DNA of 64,000 nt from Blastococcus sp. MG754426 (lineage in GTDB: Bacteria > Actinomycetota > Actinomycetes > Mycobacteriales > Geodermatophilaceae), in the NCBI RefSeq assembly GCF_021699055.1, contig NZ_SSXC01000002.1:120467-184466 (forward strand). Reading direction: 5' to 3'. Within the stretch, counting starts at the first letter, position 1; every line of letters starts with the position of its first letter. Positions 50,581 through 60,522 of this stretch are shown here, in pieces. The notes beneath the pieces were generated by a model. The model did no database searches. It was not told the DNA's origin and worked only from the letters and a program-made list of their open reading frames with translations. The position numbers and the translations under genes are program-made.

Positions 50581-52845
50581 TCAGGGGGCGCTGGTGGTCA
50601 GCTCCGAGTCGGCCGGGGTGGGCGCCGCGCCGCCGACGACGACCGAGCGGCGCTTGGAGACGACGACCGCGGCGACGACGACGAGCACGGCGGCGAGCGC
50701 GATCGCCACCCGCGCCGGGGTGTTGGCGTCCTGGCCCACCGACAGGGAGACCACGGCCGGCGCGATGAGCAGCGCCACGAGGTTCATCACCTTGATCAAC
50801 GGGTTGATCGCGGGCCCGGCGGTGTCCTTGAACGGGTCGCCGACGGTGTCGCCGATGACGGTGGCGGCGTGGGCCTCGCTGCCCTTCCCGCCGTAGCTGC
50901 CGTCCTCCACCATCTTCTTGGCGTTGTCCCACGCCCCTCCGGAGTTGGAGAGGAACACCGCCATGAGGGTGCCGGCCGCGATCGCGCCGACGAGGTAGGC
51001 GGCCAGGGGCCCGATGCCGAGGCCGAAGCCCACGGCCACCGGCGCGAGCACGGCCAGCAGCCCGGGCGTGGCCAGCTCGCGCAGCGAGTCCTTGGTGCAG
51101 ATGTCGACGACGGCGCCGTAGTCGGGGCGCTCGGCGAAGGTCATGATCCCGGGGTGGGTGCGGAACTGCTCGCGCACCTCGAAGACGACCCGCCCGGCGG
51201 CCCGCGACACCGCGCTGATCGCCAGGCCGGAGAAGAGGAACACCACCGCGGCCCCCAGCACCGCACCGACGACGTTGTTCGGGTTCACCAGGCTGAACGC
51301 GTCGCCGAGCGTGGCGCCGGCCTCCTCGAGCGCGAGCGCGACCTGGGCGTTGTAGGAGCCGAAGAGGGCGGTGGCCGCGAGGACGGCGGTGGCGATGGCG
51401 ATGCCCTTGGTGATCGCCTTCGTGGTGTTGCCGACGGCGTCGAGGTCGGTGAGCACCCGGGCGCCCTCGTCGTCGATGTCACCGGACATCTCGGCGATGC
51501 CCTGCGCGTTGTCGCTGACCGGGCCGAAGGTGTCCATGGAGACGATGACGCCGGCCGTCGTCAGCAGGCCGCAGCCGGCGAGCGCGACGGCGTAGAGGGC
51601 CGCCCCGCCGCCGATGAGGAAGGCGCCGTAGACGGCACCGCCGATGAGGAGCGCGGCGTAGACCGCCGACTCCAGGCCCAGCGAGATGCCCGACAGGATG
51701 ACGGTGGCCGGCCCGGTGAGCGAGCTGCGGCCGACGTCCTGGACCGGCTTGCGGCTGGTCTCGGTGAAGTAGCCGGTGAGCTGCTGGATCGCCGCGGCCA
51801 GGACGACGCCGACCAGCACCGCGACCAGCCCGAGCACCTGGGGGCTGACCGGGAGGTCGACGCCCCCGCCGGTGCCCGGCAGCACGGTGAAGGCGGCGAC
51901 CGCGACCAGCACCAGTGACACCGCCGCGGAGACGAAGAAGCCGCGGTTGATCGGGGCCAGGCCGTTGCGGTCGGCCTTGCCCGGGTTGGTGGCCAGCACG
52001 CCGACGATCGAGGCGACCACGCCGATGGCGGCGACCACGAGCGGGAAGACCATGCCCACGGGGCCGAAGAAGACCTGCCCGAGGATGAGCGCGGCGACGA
52101 GGGTGACCGCGTAGGACTCGAAGAGGTCGGCGGCCATGCCCGCGCAGTCGCCGACGTTGTCGCCCACGTTGTCGGCGATGGTCGCGGCGTTCCGCGGGTC
52201 GTCCTCCGGGATGCCGGCCTCGACCTTGCCGACGAGGTCGGCGCCGACGTCGGCGGCCTTGGTGAAGATGCCGCCGCCGACGCGCATGAACATCGCCAGC
52301 AGCGCGCCGCCGAACCCGAAGCCCTCGAGGACCACCGGCGCGGTCTCGTCGAACAGCAGCAGGACCAGCGCGGCGCCGAACAGGCCCAGCCCGATCGTGA
52401 TCATCCCGCAGACCCCGCCGGTGCGGTACGCGATGCGGAAGGCGGGCCGGTAGCCGCCGTCGCGCGCCGCCGCGGCCACCCGGACGTTGCCGCGGGTGGC
52501 CAGCGTCATGCCGATGAAGCCGACCAGCGCCGAGAACAGCGCGCCGACGAGGAAGAACACCGCGCGCCCCAGCCGGGTGCCCAGGCCGCCCTCGGCGACC
52601 GGGAGCACCAGCAGCAGGGCGAAGACGACGACGGCGAAGAACGCCAGCGTCCGGAACTGCCGGCGCAGGTAGGCGGCCGCCCCCTCCTGCACCGCCCGGG
52701 CGATCTCGCGCATCTTCTCCGTGCCCTGGTCGGCGGCGACGACCGCGCGGACCAGGTAGGCGGCGAAGCCCAGGGCGGCGAGGGAGACGACGAGGACGAC
52801 GGCGACGAGCGCGGTCTCCCCGCCGGACAGCGAACCTTCGGACAT
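50581..52845 (-). CDS. hppA: membrane-bound proton-translocating pyrophosphatase
   Basis: The 754-residue polytopic pump couples pyrophosphate hydrolysis to ion export. About 16 helices surround the catalytic segments ADVGADLVGKVEAGIPEDD, RNAATIADNVGDNVGDCAG and DTVGDPFKDTAGPAINPL. The residue after GNTT is Lys (GNTTKAITKG), the signature of the K+-independent H+-pumping subfamily. The ATG at 52845 has a TGGAGGA site. A TTGCAC-N16-TACACT promoter lies about 110 bp upstream, facing away from the helicase gene. Confidence 0.95.
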   Translation of the reverse strand: MSEGSLSGGETALVAVVLVVSLAALGFAAYLVRAVVAADQGTEKMREIARAVQEGAAAYLRRQFRTLAFFAVVVFALLLVLPVAEGGLGTRLGRAVFFLVGALFSALVGFIGMTLATRGNVRVAAAARDGGYRPAFRIAYRTGGVCGMITIGLGLFGAALVLLLFDETAPVVLEGFGFGGALLAMFMRVGGGIFTKAADVGADLVGKVEAGIPEDDPRNAATIADNVGDNVGDCAGMAADLFESYAVTLVAALILGQVFFGPVGMVFPLVVAAIGVVASIVGVLATNPGKADRNGLAPINRGFFVSAAVSLVLVAVAAFTVLPGTGGGVDLPVSPQVLGLVAVLVGVVLAAAIQQLTGYFTETSRKPVQDVGRSSLTGPATVILSGISLGLESAVYAALLIGGAVYGAFLIGGGAALYAVALAGCGLLTTAGVIVSMDTFGPVSDNAQGIAEMSGDIDDEGARVLTDLDAVGNTTKAITKGIAIATAVLAATALFGSYNAQVALALEEAGATLGDAFSLVNPNNVVGAVLGAAVVFLFSGLAISAVSRAAGRVVFEVREQFRTHPGIMTFAERPDYGAVVDICTKDSLRELATPGLLAVLAPVAVGFGLGIGPLAAYLVGAIAAGTLMAVFLSNSGGAWDNAKKMVEDGSYGGKGSEAHAATVIGDTVGDPFKDTAGPAINPLIKVMNLVALLIAPAVVSLSVGQDANTPARVAIALAAVLVVVAAVVVSKRRSVVVGGAAPTPADSELTTSAP

Positions 52846-52952
52846 GGGTCCTCCAGGCGTCGGTGGCCGCCCGGGTGGCGCCGTGCTCCCCGGCCCGGGC
52901 GGAGATCGGCGTCCGCGAACCGGAGGGACCCGCCGGGACACGAACGCGGCGA

Positions 52953-52980
52953 AGTGTAAGCCACGTCACACTCCGTGCAA
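52953..52980 (-). promoter_or_regulatory. hppA promoter (TTGCAC-N16-TACACT)
   Basis: On the minus strand -35 TTGCAC (52980-52975) and -10 TACACT (52958-52953) are separated by 16 nt, the best housekeeping-type promoter in the window. The predicted leader is about 100 nt. Confidence 0.6.
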
Positions 52981-53031
52981 CCCCCTCTGCTCCCCGTGCC
53001 CTCCGGACCGCGGAGAGTTGCGCCGGGGTGT

Positions 53032-53037
53032 GACAGT
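53032..53037 (+). promoter_or_regulatory. leaderless-type -10 (GACAGT) of the helicase gene
   Basis: GACAGT, 7 nt, then GTG at 53045. The GGGAGG just before the start is too close to act as a ribosome site. Confidence 0.5.
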
Positions 53038-53044
53038 GGGAGGC

Positions 53045-55645
53045 GTGACCACGCTCCACCCGGTCCGGTCGGCTCCCCCTCCCGGCACGGACGAACGGTC
53101 CGGGGGCGGCGTGGCGGCGACCGGCCAGGTGCCGGGCGGCGGCGAGCTGCTGGCCGCGCTGCTCGCGGGCACGGCGGAGGACGAGCAGCCCGTCACCCAC
53201 GTCCACCACCTGCCGGTACGGGACAGCCGCACCACCGGCTGGCCGGACTGGGTCGACCCGGCGCTGCGCGGCCGGCTGGCCGCCCGGGGCGTGCGCGCCC
53301 CGTGGCAGCACCAGGTGGCGGCGGCGCAGGCCGCCCGCGACGGCCGGCACGTCGTCGTCGCGACCGGCACCGCCTCGGGGAAGTCGCTGGCCTACCAGCT
53401 GCCGGCCCTGACCCGGCTGGCCGAGGACCAGCGCGCCTGCGTCCTCTACCTCGCACCCACCAAGGCCCTGGCCCGCGACCAGCTGGCCTCGGTCGCCGAG
53501 CTGGCCGACCCGTCGGTGCGGCCGGCCGCCTACGACGGCGACACCCCGGCCGAGGAGCGGGACTGGGTCCGGCGGCACTCGCGCTGGATCGTCACCAACC
53601 CCGACATGCTGCACCGCGGGATCCTGCCGGCCCACCAGCGGTGGTCGAGCACGCTGCGCCGGGTCGCCTACGTGGTCATCGACGAGTGCCACGCCTACCG
53701 CGGCGTCTTCGGGTCGCACGTGGGCCACGTGCTGCGGCGGCTGCGGCGCATCTGCCGGCGCTACGGCGCCGAGCCGGTGTTCGTGCTGGCCTCGGCCACC
53801 GTCGCGGACCCGGCCGCCGCCGCCACCCGGCTGGTCGGCGCCGAGGTCCTGGCCGTCACCGACGACGGCTCGCCGCGCCCGGGGGCCACCTTCGCGCTGT
53901 GGGAGCCGCCGCTGACCGAGCGGACCGGCGAGCACGGGGCACCGCTGCGCCGATCGGCCGCCGCCGACGCCGCCGGGCTGCTCGCCGACCTGGTCGAGCG
54001 CGGCGCCCGCACGCTGGCGTTCGTCCGCTCGCGCCGGAGCGCCGAGTCGGTGGCCGAGCAGGCCCGCCGGCTGCTGCACGACCGCGGGCGCCCCGACCTG
54101 GTGACCCGGGTGGACTCCTACCGCGGCGGCTACCTGCCCGAGGAGCGCCGGGAGCTGGAACGGGCGCTGTCGGCCGGCGACCTGCTCGGCGTGGCGACCA
54201 CCAACGCCCTGGAGCTCGGCATCGACATCGCCGGGCTCGACGCCGTCGTCCTGGCCGGCTACCCGGGCACGCTCGCCTCCCTCTGGCAGCAGGCCGGCCG
54301 CGCCGGGCGTGCGCAGCGGGAGTCGCTGGTCGTCTTCGTCGCCCGCGACGACCCGCTGGACCACTACCTGGCCCACCACCCGCGGGCGGTGTTCGGCCGG
54401 CCGGTCGAGGCCACCGTGACCGATCCGGCCAACCCCTACGTGCTGGGCCCGCAGCTGTGCTGCGCCGCCGCCGAGCTGCCGCTGGTGCCCGCGGACCTGG
54501 CCGACTTCGGCGGACCGGTGGCCGAGGCGCAGCTCGAGCAGCTCGTGGCCGCCGGGCAGCTGCGCCGCCGCCCCGCCGGCTGGTACTGGGCCGGACGCGG
54601 CCGCCCCGACGTGGACATCCGCGGCAGCGGCGACGAGCCGGTGGCGATCATCGAGGCGGGCACCGGGCGGCTGCTGGGTACCGTCGACGGCGGGGCCGCG
54701 CACTCGACGGTGCACGAGGGCGCGCTCTACGTGCACCGCGGCGACACCTTCGTCGTCGATGAGTTCGACGTCGACGACGCCTGCGCGGTCGTGCACCCCG
54801 AGAGCCCCGACTGGACCACGGTCGCGCGCGACGTGACCGAACTGTCGATCGTCTCGGTGGAGCGGACCCGGCGGCTGGGAACGGTGACGGCGCACACCGG
54901 CGTGGTCGACGTGACCAACCAGGTGGTGGCCTACCAGCGGCGCCGGCTGGGCAGCGGAGAGGTGCTGGCGGAGTTCCCGCTGGACCTGCCGCCGCGCCAG
55001 CTGCGCACCAAGGCCGTGTGGCTGACCTTCGACCCCCGCGCCGTGGAGCGGGCCGAGGTCGACGACGCGGCGCTGCCCGGCTCGCTGCACGCCGCCGAGC
55101 ACGCCGCGATCGGCATCCTGCCGCTGCTGGCGACCTGCGACCGGTGGGACCTGGGCGGGCTGTCGACGGCGGTGCACCCCGACACCGGCACCGCGGCGGT
55201 GTTCGTCTACGACGGGCACCCCGGCGGTGCGGGCTTCAGCGAGCGCGGGTACGCGGCGCTGCGCCGGTGGCTGCAGGCCACGCGGGCGACCGTCGCCAGC
55301 TGCGAGTGCGAGGCCGGCTGCCCCTCGTGCGTGCAGTCGCCCAAGTGCGGCAACGGCAACGACCCGCTGGACAAGGCCGGCGCCGTGCGGGTGCTCGACG
55401 TCGTGCTGGACGAGCTGGCCGCGGCCGACGAGCGCAGCGCGACGGACGACGACCCCGACGACGAGCCCGACGACGACACCGACGACGACACCGACGAGGC
55501 CTCCGACGAGGAGGACGCCCGCGCGGGGAAGCCGGCCGCCGGACGGACACCGGGCACCGTGGGGACGCCGGTCCCCACCGGGCCGCCGGCCACCGCGGTC
55601 GCCGGTGCCCCGCCCGGACCGGCCGAGGAGGATCTCGTCTTCTGA
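53045..55645 (+). CDS. DECH-box superfamily 2 helicase with DUF1998-type C-terminus
   Basis: The 866-residue helicase is of the YprA/Hrq1-like class (Rv3649 position). Walker A is VVATGTASGKSLAYQLPAL, motif II VVIDECHAYRG, motif III LASATVADP and motif VI QQAGRAGRAQRE. The C-terminal DUF1998 part carries a Cys4 cluster (CECEAGCPSCVQSPKCGNGN), likely zinc-binding. It ends in an Asp-rich tail (DDDPDDEPDDDTDDDTDE). It is probably a DNA repair helicase. The GTG is set by the -10 spacing. It converges on the Tad locus, and the antisense of its 3' end is part of the open frame described at 55646. Confidence 0.9.
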   Translation: MTTLHPVRSAPPPGTDERSGGGVAATGQVPGGGELLAALLAGTAEDEQPVTHVHHLPVRDSRTTGWPDWVDPALRGRLAARGVRAPWQHQVAAAQAARDGRHVVVATGTASGKSLAYQLPALTRLAEDQRACVLYLAPTKALARDQLASVAELADPSVRPAAYDGDTPAEERDWVRRHSRWIVTNPDMLHRGILPAHQRWSSTLRRVAYVVIDECHAYRGVFGSHVGHVLRRLRRICRRYGAEPVFVLASATVADPAAAATRLVGAEVLAVTDDGSPRPGATFALWEPPLTERTGEHGAPLRRSAAADAAGLLADLVERGARTLAFVRSRRSAESVAEQARRLLHDRGRPDLVTRVDSYRGGYLPEERRELERALSAGDLLGVATTNALELGIDIAGLDAVVLAGYPGTLASLWQQAGRAGRAQRESLVVFVARDDPLDHYLAHHPRAVFGRPVEATVTDPANPYVLGPQLCCAAAELPLVPADLADFGGPVAEAQLEQLVAAGQLRRRPAGWYWAGRGRPDVDIRGSGDEPVAIIEAGTGRLLGTVDGGAAHSTVHEGALYVHRGDTFVVDEFDVDDACAVVHPESPDWTTVARDVTELSIVSVERTRRLGTVTAHTGVVDVTNQVVAYQRRRLGSGEVLAEFPLDLPPRQLRTKAVWLTFDPRAVERAEVDDAALPGSLHAAEHAAIGILPLLATCDRWDLGGLSTAVHPDTGTAAVFVYDGHPGGAGFSERGYAALRRWLQATRATVASCECEAGCPSCVQSPKCGNGNDPLDKAGAVRVLDVVLDELAAADERSATDDDPDDEPDDDTDDDTDEASDEEDARAGKPAAGRTPGTVGTPVPTGPPATAVAGAPPGPAEEDLVF

Positions 55646-55996
55646 CCCGGTGGGCACGGGTCCGGCACGGGCCCGGCCGGTCGCGTGGTGCACCCCCAGC
55701 CGGCCCAGCCGGAGGGGGACGCGGACCTCGACCACCACGACCGCCCCCGGCCCGACCCGGCAGCCCACGAGGTCGGCGCCGTTGGCGGCGGCGACCCCGA
55801 CCGCCGCCGCGCACGGCGCGGGATCGCCGAGCACCGCCTGGCCGGCGGCGGCGAGCGCGGCCAGGTCCGCGGCCGTCCCGGCGCGGTGGCGGGCCACCGT
55901 GGCCACCCCGGTCAGCACCGCACCGGCGGTGACGGCGACGAGGACGGCGGAGAGCACCACCACCCACACCGTGGCCGAGCCGCGCTCACCGCTCAT
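55646..55996 (-). CDS. Rv3654c-like TadE-like protein; reading frame lacks a stop codon
   Basis: The recognisable part is about 117 residues: a short charged start (MSGERGSATVW), one membrane helix (VVVLSAVLVAVTAGAVLTGV), then ADLAALAAAGQAVLGDPAPCAAA and a C-terminal ARAGPV. This fits the helicase/secretion-neighbourhood TadE-like family. The ATG overlaps the TadE stop (ATGA). No stop codon follows. None of the three minus-strand frames has a stop between 55239 and 55911, and this frame stays open to 51479, antisense to the helicase. The 3' boundary given is only where family similarity ends. It could be a nonstop message, a readthrough or a sequence error. Confidence 0.6.
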
Positions 55997-56367
55997 CCCG
56001 GGACGCCGGCGGCGGGCTCCCGCCACGCGACGGCCTCCGCTCCCACCGTCACCCGCCAGGGCAGCGGCCCGAGCGGCCGCACCTCGGCCGTGACCGCGAC
56101 CCGGACCTCGTCCCCGCTGGCGGTGAGCCCGGTGCGGGCACCGGGCGGCGCCGCCCGGCCGGCCCACTCCGCCACGACCGCGGCGTCCTCCCCCCGCGCC
56201 GCCGCGCGGGCGCCCTCCCGCGCGGCGTCGACGCAGCGCAGCTGGGCGCCCACCACGGTGACGGCGGCGACGGCCCCGGCCAGCACGAGCAGCAGGACCG
56301 GCAGCACCACCGCCGTCTCCGCGGTGACCATCCCGGCCTCGCCCCGCCGGGCCGCTCGGCACCGCAC
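55993..56367 (-). CDS. TadE-like pilus assembly protein
   Basis: The 124-residue protein has the TadE pattern: a short basic leader, then GMVTAETAVVLPVLLLVLAGAVAAVTVVGAQLRCVDAAREGARAAARG (read in parts; membrane helix with the TAE/AxE motif), and a small extracytoplasmic beta domain. TadE proteins are pseudopilins of Tad systems. The GTG lies immediately after the DUF4244 gene stop, and its own stop overlaps the next gene. It is co-transcribed with the pilin-like gene. Confidence 0.85.
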   Translation of the reverse strand: MRCRAARRGEAGMVTAETAVVLPVLLLVLAGAVAAVTVVGAQLRCVDAAREGARAAARGEDAAVVAEWAGRAAPPGARTGLTASGDEVRVAVTAEVRPLGPLPWRVTVGAEAVAWREPAAGVPG

Positions 56368-56369
56368 GC

Positions 56370-56636
56370 TCAGGAGAGCGTGGCCAGCGCGGCCTCGACC
56401 AGGTCGGTGAGGCCGTCGACGACGCTGTCGCCGGAGACCACGCGGTACAGCACGGCGGCGAAGGCGCAGGCGGCCACGGTGCCGACGGCGTACTCGGCGG
56501 TGCTCATGCCCGCCTCCGCCCGGCTCCGCAGCCGGGCCAGCCGACCCGGGCGGCGGCCCGCGGCAGCGGCGACGACGGCCTCCGGGTCGGGGACGGGGGC
56601 GGGAACGGCGTCGGGGTGCGGCTGGTCGGCGGTCAT
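56370..56636 (-). CDS. DUF4244 Flp-pilin-like protein
   Basis: The 88-residue protein has an acidic/Ala-Pro leader of about 45 residues. The segment EAGMSTAEYAVGTVAACAFAAVLYRVV follows, with a Glu five residues after Gly-Met. This matches a class III/Flp prepilin cleavage region and hydrophobic stalk. DUF4244 is the usual pilin candidate of actinobacterial Tad loci. No prepilin peptidase gene lies in the window. The ATG has a GAGAGGA site, and TCCACA repeats lie upstream at 56721-56745. Confidence 0.82.
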   Translation of the reverse strand: MTADQPHPDAVPAPVPDPEAVVAAAAGRRPGRLARLRSRAEAGMSTAEYAVGTVAACAFAAVLYRVVSGDSVVDGLTDLVEAALATLS

Positions 56637-56720
56637 CGCGGTCCTCTCGGTCGGGCCCCGGTGGGGCGGTGCCCCGAGCCTCCGGGGCGGCCGGGGCCGG
56701 TCCCAGCCGTGCGGGCGATC

Positions 56721-56745
56721 TGTGGAGGGGGCCGGGGGCTGTGGA
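56721..56745 (-). promoter_or_regulatory. TCCACA-N13-TCCACA direct repeat upstream of the pilin-like gene
   Basis: On the minus strand TCCACA occurs twice with exactly 13 nt between, 85 nt before the DUF4244 start. The same arrangement is found before ssd (60523-60547). Confidence 0.5.
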
Positions 56746-56748
56746 CGC

Positions 56749-57480
56749 TCAGCCGAAGACGTCGCCGGCGAGGCCGAGGACCAGCGGCACCACGCCGAGG
56801 CAGACGAACGCGGGCAGGAAGCACAGCCCGAGCGGGGCGAGCACCAGCACCCCCGCCCGCTGCACCGCCGCCTGCGCCTGCGCGCGAGCCGCGGACCGGG
56901 TCTCGCCGGCCAGTGCGTGCAGCGCCGGCACCGCGGCGGCGCCGGACTCCCCCGCCCGCACCAGCACGCGGGCCAGGCCGCCCAGCTCGGCCGGCTGGCC
57001 GGCCCACGCCCGCCGCGGTGGGGCGCCCATGCGGTGCAGCGCGGCGACGCCCTGCAACCGCCGGCCCAGCGGACCGGGCACCGCCCCGGCGACCGCGGCC
57101 AGCGCGCCCGCGAGCGGCAGCCCCGACCCCAGGCAGGCCGCGAGCAGCTCGCAGGCCACCGGGAGCTCCCGGAGCAGGGCCACCCGCTCCTCGGCGTCCC
57201 GGTCGGGCGCCGCGGCGCGCAGCAGCCGCTCCCCCGCCCCGGTGACGACGACGGCGGCGCACGCGCCGGCTCCGCCCCCGACCAGGAGGCCCGCCGCGAA
57301 CCCGGCCGCCCCGGCGAGCACCCACCGCCGCCCGGCGCCCCCGGCCGCGGCGTCCCCGGAGCCGGTCGTCGGACGGGCACCCGCGGCCACCCGGCGCACC
57401 CGCTCCCCGGCCACGACCGCGCCGGGCACCCACAGCGCCACCGCGGCGGCCAGCAGCAGCACCGGCAGCGCGGCGGTCAC
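56749..57480 (-). CDS. tadC: TadC-like type II/IV secretion F-domain protein
   Basis: The 243-residue membrane protein has a T2SSF-type cytoplasmic domain ([44 protein letters not shown]) between N-terminal helices and a C-terminal hydrophobic pair ([29 protein letters not shown], read in parts). It is the second of two inner-membrane platform proteins of the pilus machine. The GTG overlaps the TadB stop (GTGA). The 112-bp gap after it carries the pilin promoter region. Confidence 0.85.
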   Translation of the reverse strand: MTAALPVLLLAAAVALWVPGAVVAGERVRRVAAGARPTTGSGDAAAGGAGRRWVLAGAAGFAAGLLVGGGAGACAAVVVTGAGERLLRAAAPDRDAEERVALLRELPVACELLAACLGSGLPLAGALAAVAGAVPGPLGRRLQGVAALHRMGAPPRRAWAGQPAELGGLARVLVRAGESGAAAVPALHALAGETRSAARAQAQAAVQRAGVLVLAPLGLCFLPAFVCLGVVPLVLGLAGDVFG

Positions 57481-58274
57481 CGCGCGATCCGGCGCACCAG
57501 GCGGCCGGTCCAGGCGACGCCGGCCGCCTCCAGGAGCACCCCGGCCACCAGCAGCCCCTGCCCGGTCGCCGTGGCGGTGAGCACGTGCCAGGGGTCGGCG
57601 CCGACGCCGCTGCCCATCGCCAGCCCCAGCACCGGCAGGCCCGCCAGCAGCCGGGCGCCGGCCCGGGGCCCGGCGGTGGCCACCAGCAGCTCCCGCCGCC
57701 GCGCCAGCCGGGCCCGCAGGTCGTCCTCGACGGCGGCGACCACCGCGGCCAGCGAGCAGCCGGTGCAGGCGCCGAGCGCGACCGCGGCCGACAGCCGGGC
57801 CAGCGCGGCGGGCGTGCCGTCGCCGTCGCCGTCGTCCCGCCCGCCGTCCCCTCCCGGTGCCGGTGCGCGGGCGGCCCGCACCAGGGCCGCCCCGACGACG
57901 GCATCGGGGCAGTCGGCGACGGCCGAGCGCACCGCCTCCGCCAGCGCGCGCCCCGCCCGCAGCTCCGCCGCGACGGCGCCCAGCGCATCGGCCAGCACCG
58001 CCTGGCGGGTGACGTCGGCGGCCACCCGGCGGCCGGCCAGCCGGGCCCGCGCGGCGAGCGCGGCGCAGCCGGCGGCGAGCACCGCCACGAGCGGGGTGGC
58101 CAGCAGCGCACCCGCGCCACCGGCCGCCACCGCGGCGACGACCGGCAGCGGCACCCGCCCCGGGACCCGGGAGCCGGCGGGCGGACCGGGGCGGTGCAGC
58201 CGGTACCGGGCGACCGCGCGCCCGTCGGGCCAGAGCAGCACCGCGCCCGCCACGGCCAGCAGCGCCGCGCTCAC
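57477..58274 (-). CDS. tadB: TadB-like type II/IV secretion F-domain protein
   Basis: The 265-residue membrane protein has three N-terminal hydrophobic stretches. The T2SSF region follows ([52 protein letters not shown]), with two C-terminal helices at its end. A Gly/Asp-rich insert ([13 protein letters not shown]) interrupts the domain. Its GTG overlaps the TadA stop (GTGA). Together with TadC it should form the membrane platform for pilus assembly. Confidence 0.85.
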   Translation of the reverse strand: MSAALLAVAGAVLLWPDGRAVARYRLHRPGPPAGSRVPGRVPLPVVAAVAAGGAGALLATPLVAVLAAGCAALAARARLAGRRVAADVTRQAVLADALGAVAAELRAGRALAEAVRSAVADCPDAVVGAALVRAARAPAPGGDGGRDDGDGDGTPAALARLSAAVALGACTGCSLAAVVAAVEDDLRARLARRRELLVATAGPRAGARLLAGLPVLGLAMGSGVGADPWHVLTATATGQGLLVAGVLLEAAGVAWTGRLVRRIAR

Positions 58275-59410
58275 GGACCCGCCAGCAGCCGCCGGAGCGC
58301 GTCACCGGCCGGGCAGGGCCCGCCGTCGGCCCGCCAGCCCGGCTCCACCACCACCAGCTCCCCCTGCCGGCGCAGCAGCCCGATCTCGGACAGCTGCCGG
58401 CCACCGGCCGTCCGCCGGAGGTGCAGCACCACGTCCAGGGCCGCCGCGGTCTGGCTGTGCACCGCGGCGCGGCCCAGCCCGGCCGCCACGCCCAGCGCCT
58501 CGAGCCGCGCCGGCACCTCGGCGGCCCGGTTGGCGTGCAGGGTGCCGCAGCCGCCGTCGTGCCCGGTGTTCAGCGCGGCCAGCAGGTCGACCACCTCCGG
58601 GCCGCGCACCTCGCCCACCACCAGCCGGTCGGGGCGCATCCGCAGCGCCTGCCGCACCAGGTCGCGCAGGCCCACCGCCCCGGCACCCTCCACGTTCGGT
58701 GGCCGGGTGAGCAGCCGCACCACGTGCGGGTGCGGCGGCGTGAGCTCGGCGGCGTCCTCGCAGAGCACCAGCCGCTCGGCCGGGTCGACCTCTCCGAGCA
58801 GGGCCGAGAGCAGGGTGGTCTTGCCCGAGCCGGTGCCGCCGGTGACGAGGAAGGCCACCCGCCGGGCCACCACCGCGCGCACCAGCGCCCCGCTCTCGCC
58901 GGGCAGCGCACCGCCCGCCGCCAGGTCGGCCAGCGCCTGCGCGCACCGGCGCAGCACCCGCAGGGAGAGGCAGGTGCCACCGGCGGACACCGGCGGGAGC
59001 ACCGCGTGCAGCCGGGTGCCGCCGGGGAGGCCGACGTCGACCCACGGCGCGGCGTCGTCGAGGCGGCGGCCGGCCGAGGCGGCCAGCCGCACCGCCAGCC
59101 GGCGCACCGCGTCGTCGTCCGGGAACCGGACGCCGGCGGCCCGCTCCAGCCCGGCCCCGCGGTCGAGCCACACCTCACCCGGCCCGTTGACCAGGACGTC
59201 GGTGACCCCGGGCAGCCGCAGCAGCGGCTCCAGCGGCCCGGCACCGGCCAGCTCGTCGACGGCGTCGCGCGCGGCGAGCAGGACGTCGCGGTCCCCCAGC
59301 AGCCCGCCGGCCTCGGCGCGCACCAGCGCCGCCACCCCCGCCCGCGAGGGCACCTCGTCGACGACGGCGAGCCGCGCGCGCACGCGGTCCAGCAGCGACG
59401 GCTCGCTCAC
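58271..59410 (-). CDS. tadA: TadA/CpaF-type secretion ATPase
   Basis: The 379-residue ATPase has the CpaF layout. An N-terminal helical domain leads to [17 protein letters not shown], Walker [17 protein letters not shown], the Asp box [10 protein letters not shown], Walker [20 protein letters not shown] and the His box [15 protein letters not shown]. It powers pilus extension and possibly retraction. The GTG overlaps the ssd stop (GTGA). Everything from ssd to tadC is coupled by 4-nt overlaps. Confidence 0.93.
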   Translation of the reverse strand: MSEPSLLDRVRARLAVVDEVPSRAGVAALVRAEAGGLLGDRDVLLAARDAVDELAGAGPLEPLLRLPGVTDVLVNGPGEVWLDRGAGLERAAGVRFPDDDAVRRLAVRLAASAGRRLDDAAPWVDVGLPGGTRLHAVLPPVSAGGTCLSLRVLRRCAQALADLAAGGALPGESGALVRAVVARRVAFLVTGGTGSGKTTLLSALLGEVDPAERLVLCEDAAELTPPHPHVVRLLTRPPNVEGAGAVGLRDLVRQALRMRPDRLVVGEVRGPEVVDLLAALNTGHDGGCGTLHANRAAEVPARLEALGVAAGLGRAAVHSQTAAALDVVLHLRRTAGGRQLSEIGLLRRQGELVVVEPGWRADGGPCPAGDALRRLLAGP

Positions 59411-60471
59411 GAGCCGGTGACCTCGGCCAGCAGCCGCCGGGCGACGACGGCCAGCGGCGACCGGGGCTGCGCACCCGGCGGCTGCCCGCGCTCGGCCCGG
59501 GCGACGGCTCCCCGGTCGTGCGGGAGCTCGGCCACCACCGGCCGGCCCACCACCTCGGCCACGTCACCGGGGAGCAGGCCGCCGGGCAGGGTGCGCACGA
59601 CCAGGTGCGCCGCCGACCACGGGGAACCCGCGGCGCCGACGAGCTGCCGGGCGGCCGTGGCGGCGCGCAGCCGCGCGGGCACCACCAGCACGGCGAGGTC
59701 GGCGTCGGCCAGCACCTCCTGCGCGCCGCGCCCCGGGCCCGCGCAGCCCGGCCGGGGCAGGTCCACGACGACGGGCCGCCCGCTTCCGCGGCCGGCACCC
59801 ACGACCGCGCTCAGCGCTGCATCGGGGATCGGCCCCGCGCCGGCGCGGTCGGCGGAGACCAGGTGGATGCCCGCGACCCCGGGCAGGGCGCCCAGCAGCG
59901 CGTCGCCGGCCACCTCGCCGCGCAGCCCCGCCAGGTCCGGCCAGCGCAGCCCCTCGGCGAGCTCCGCGCCCAGCAGCAGGTCCAGCCCGCCACCCCAGGC
60001 GTCGGCGTCGACGAGGACGGCGCCCCCGGGGGCGGCGAGGGCCACCGCGGCGGCCAGGGTGCTCGCGCCCGCCCCGCCGCAGGCGCCGCCCACGGCGACG
60101 AGCCGGCCCCGCTCGGCCGGCGCCCGGACCGCGGCGGCGCAGCGGGACAGCAACCACCCCTCGTCGGCGGGGAGGACCGCCACCCGCTCCGCACCGGCCT
60201 CGACGGCCGCCGCCCACCCCTCCGCGGGGAGCTCGGCGGTGGTGACGACGACCACGCCCGGCCGGCGGGGCAGGGCACGCAGCGCCCCGGCCGCCAGCGC
60301 CTCGGCGCCGACCAGCACCAGCGCCGCCTCCCGGTGCGCGCGCCGCAGCGCCGGGCCACCGGAGGCGAGCTCCGCCTCGGCCCCGGCGGCCGCGACCAGC
60401 CGCAGCAGCTCGTCGAGCAGGTCCTCGTCGGTGCTGACCACGAGGGGGCGGGAGGGCGGCAGGGCAGGCAC
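59407..60471 (-). CDS. ssd: Ssd/TadZ-like MinD-family ATPase (CpaE type)
   Basis: The 354-residue protein has an N-terminal receiver-like region ([17 protein letters not shown], about 10-110). A MinD/ParA-type ATPase with a deviant Walker A ([19 protein letters not shown]) and [17 protein letters not shown] follows. It corresponds to Rv3660c, called Ssd in mycobacteria, where it has been linked to septum-site control and stress. In Tad systems the TadZ/CpaE homologue positions the pilus machine at a pole. The GTG at 60471 lacks a good ribosome site. It is the first gene of ssd-tadA-tadB-tadC. Confidence 0.88.
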   Translation of the reverse strand: MPALPPSRPLVVSTDEDLLDELLRLVAAAGAEAELASGGPALRRAHREAALVLVGAEALAAGALRALPRRPGVVVVTTAELPAEGWAAAVEAGAERVAVLPADEGWLLSRCAAAVRAPAERGRLVAVGGACGGAGASTLAAAVALAAPGGAVLVDADAWGGGLDLLLGAELAEGLRWPDLAGLRGEVAGDALLGALPGVAGIHLVSADRAGAGPIPDAALSAVVGAGRGSGRPVVVDLPRPGCAGPGRGAQEVLADADLAVLVVPARLRAATAARQLVGAAGSPWSAAHLVVRTLPGGLLPGDVAEVVGRPVVAELPHDRGAVARAERGQPPGAQPRSPLAVVARRLLAEVTGS

Positions 60472-60522
60472 GGGGCGAGCACACCGGGCACCGGGCGGAC
60501 GGGACCAGAACGGGAGCGGAAC

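Noticed and set aside
51479..56362. A single minus-strand frame of over 1,600 codons
   Set aside because: Only its first part after 55996 resembles a real protein. The rest is antisense to the helicase or out of frame with hppA and has no family features; kept only as the missing-stop observation.
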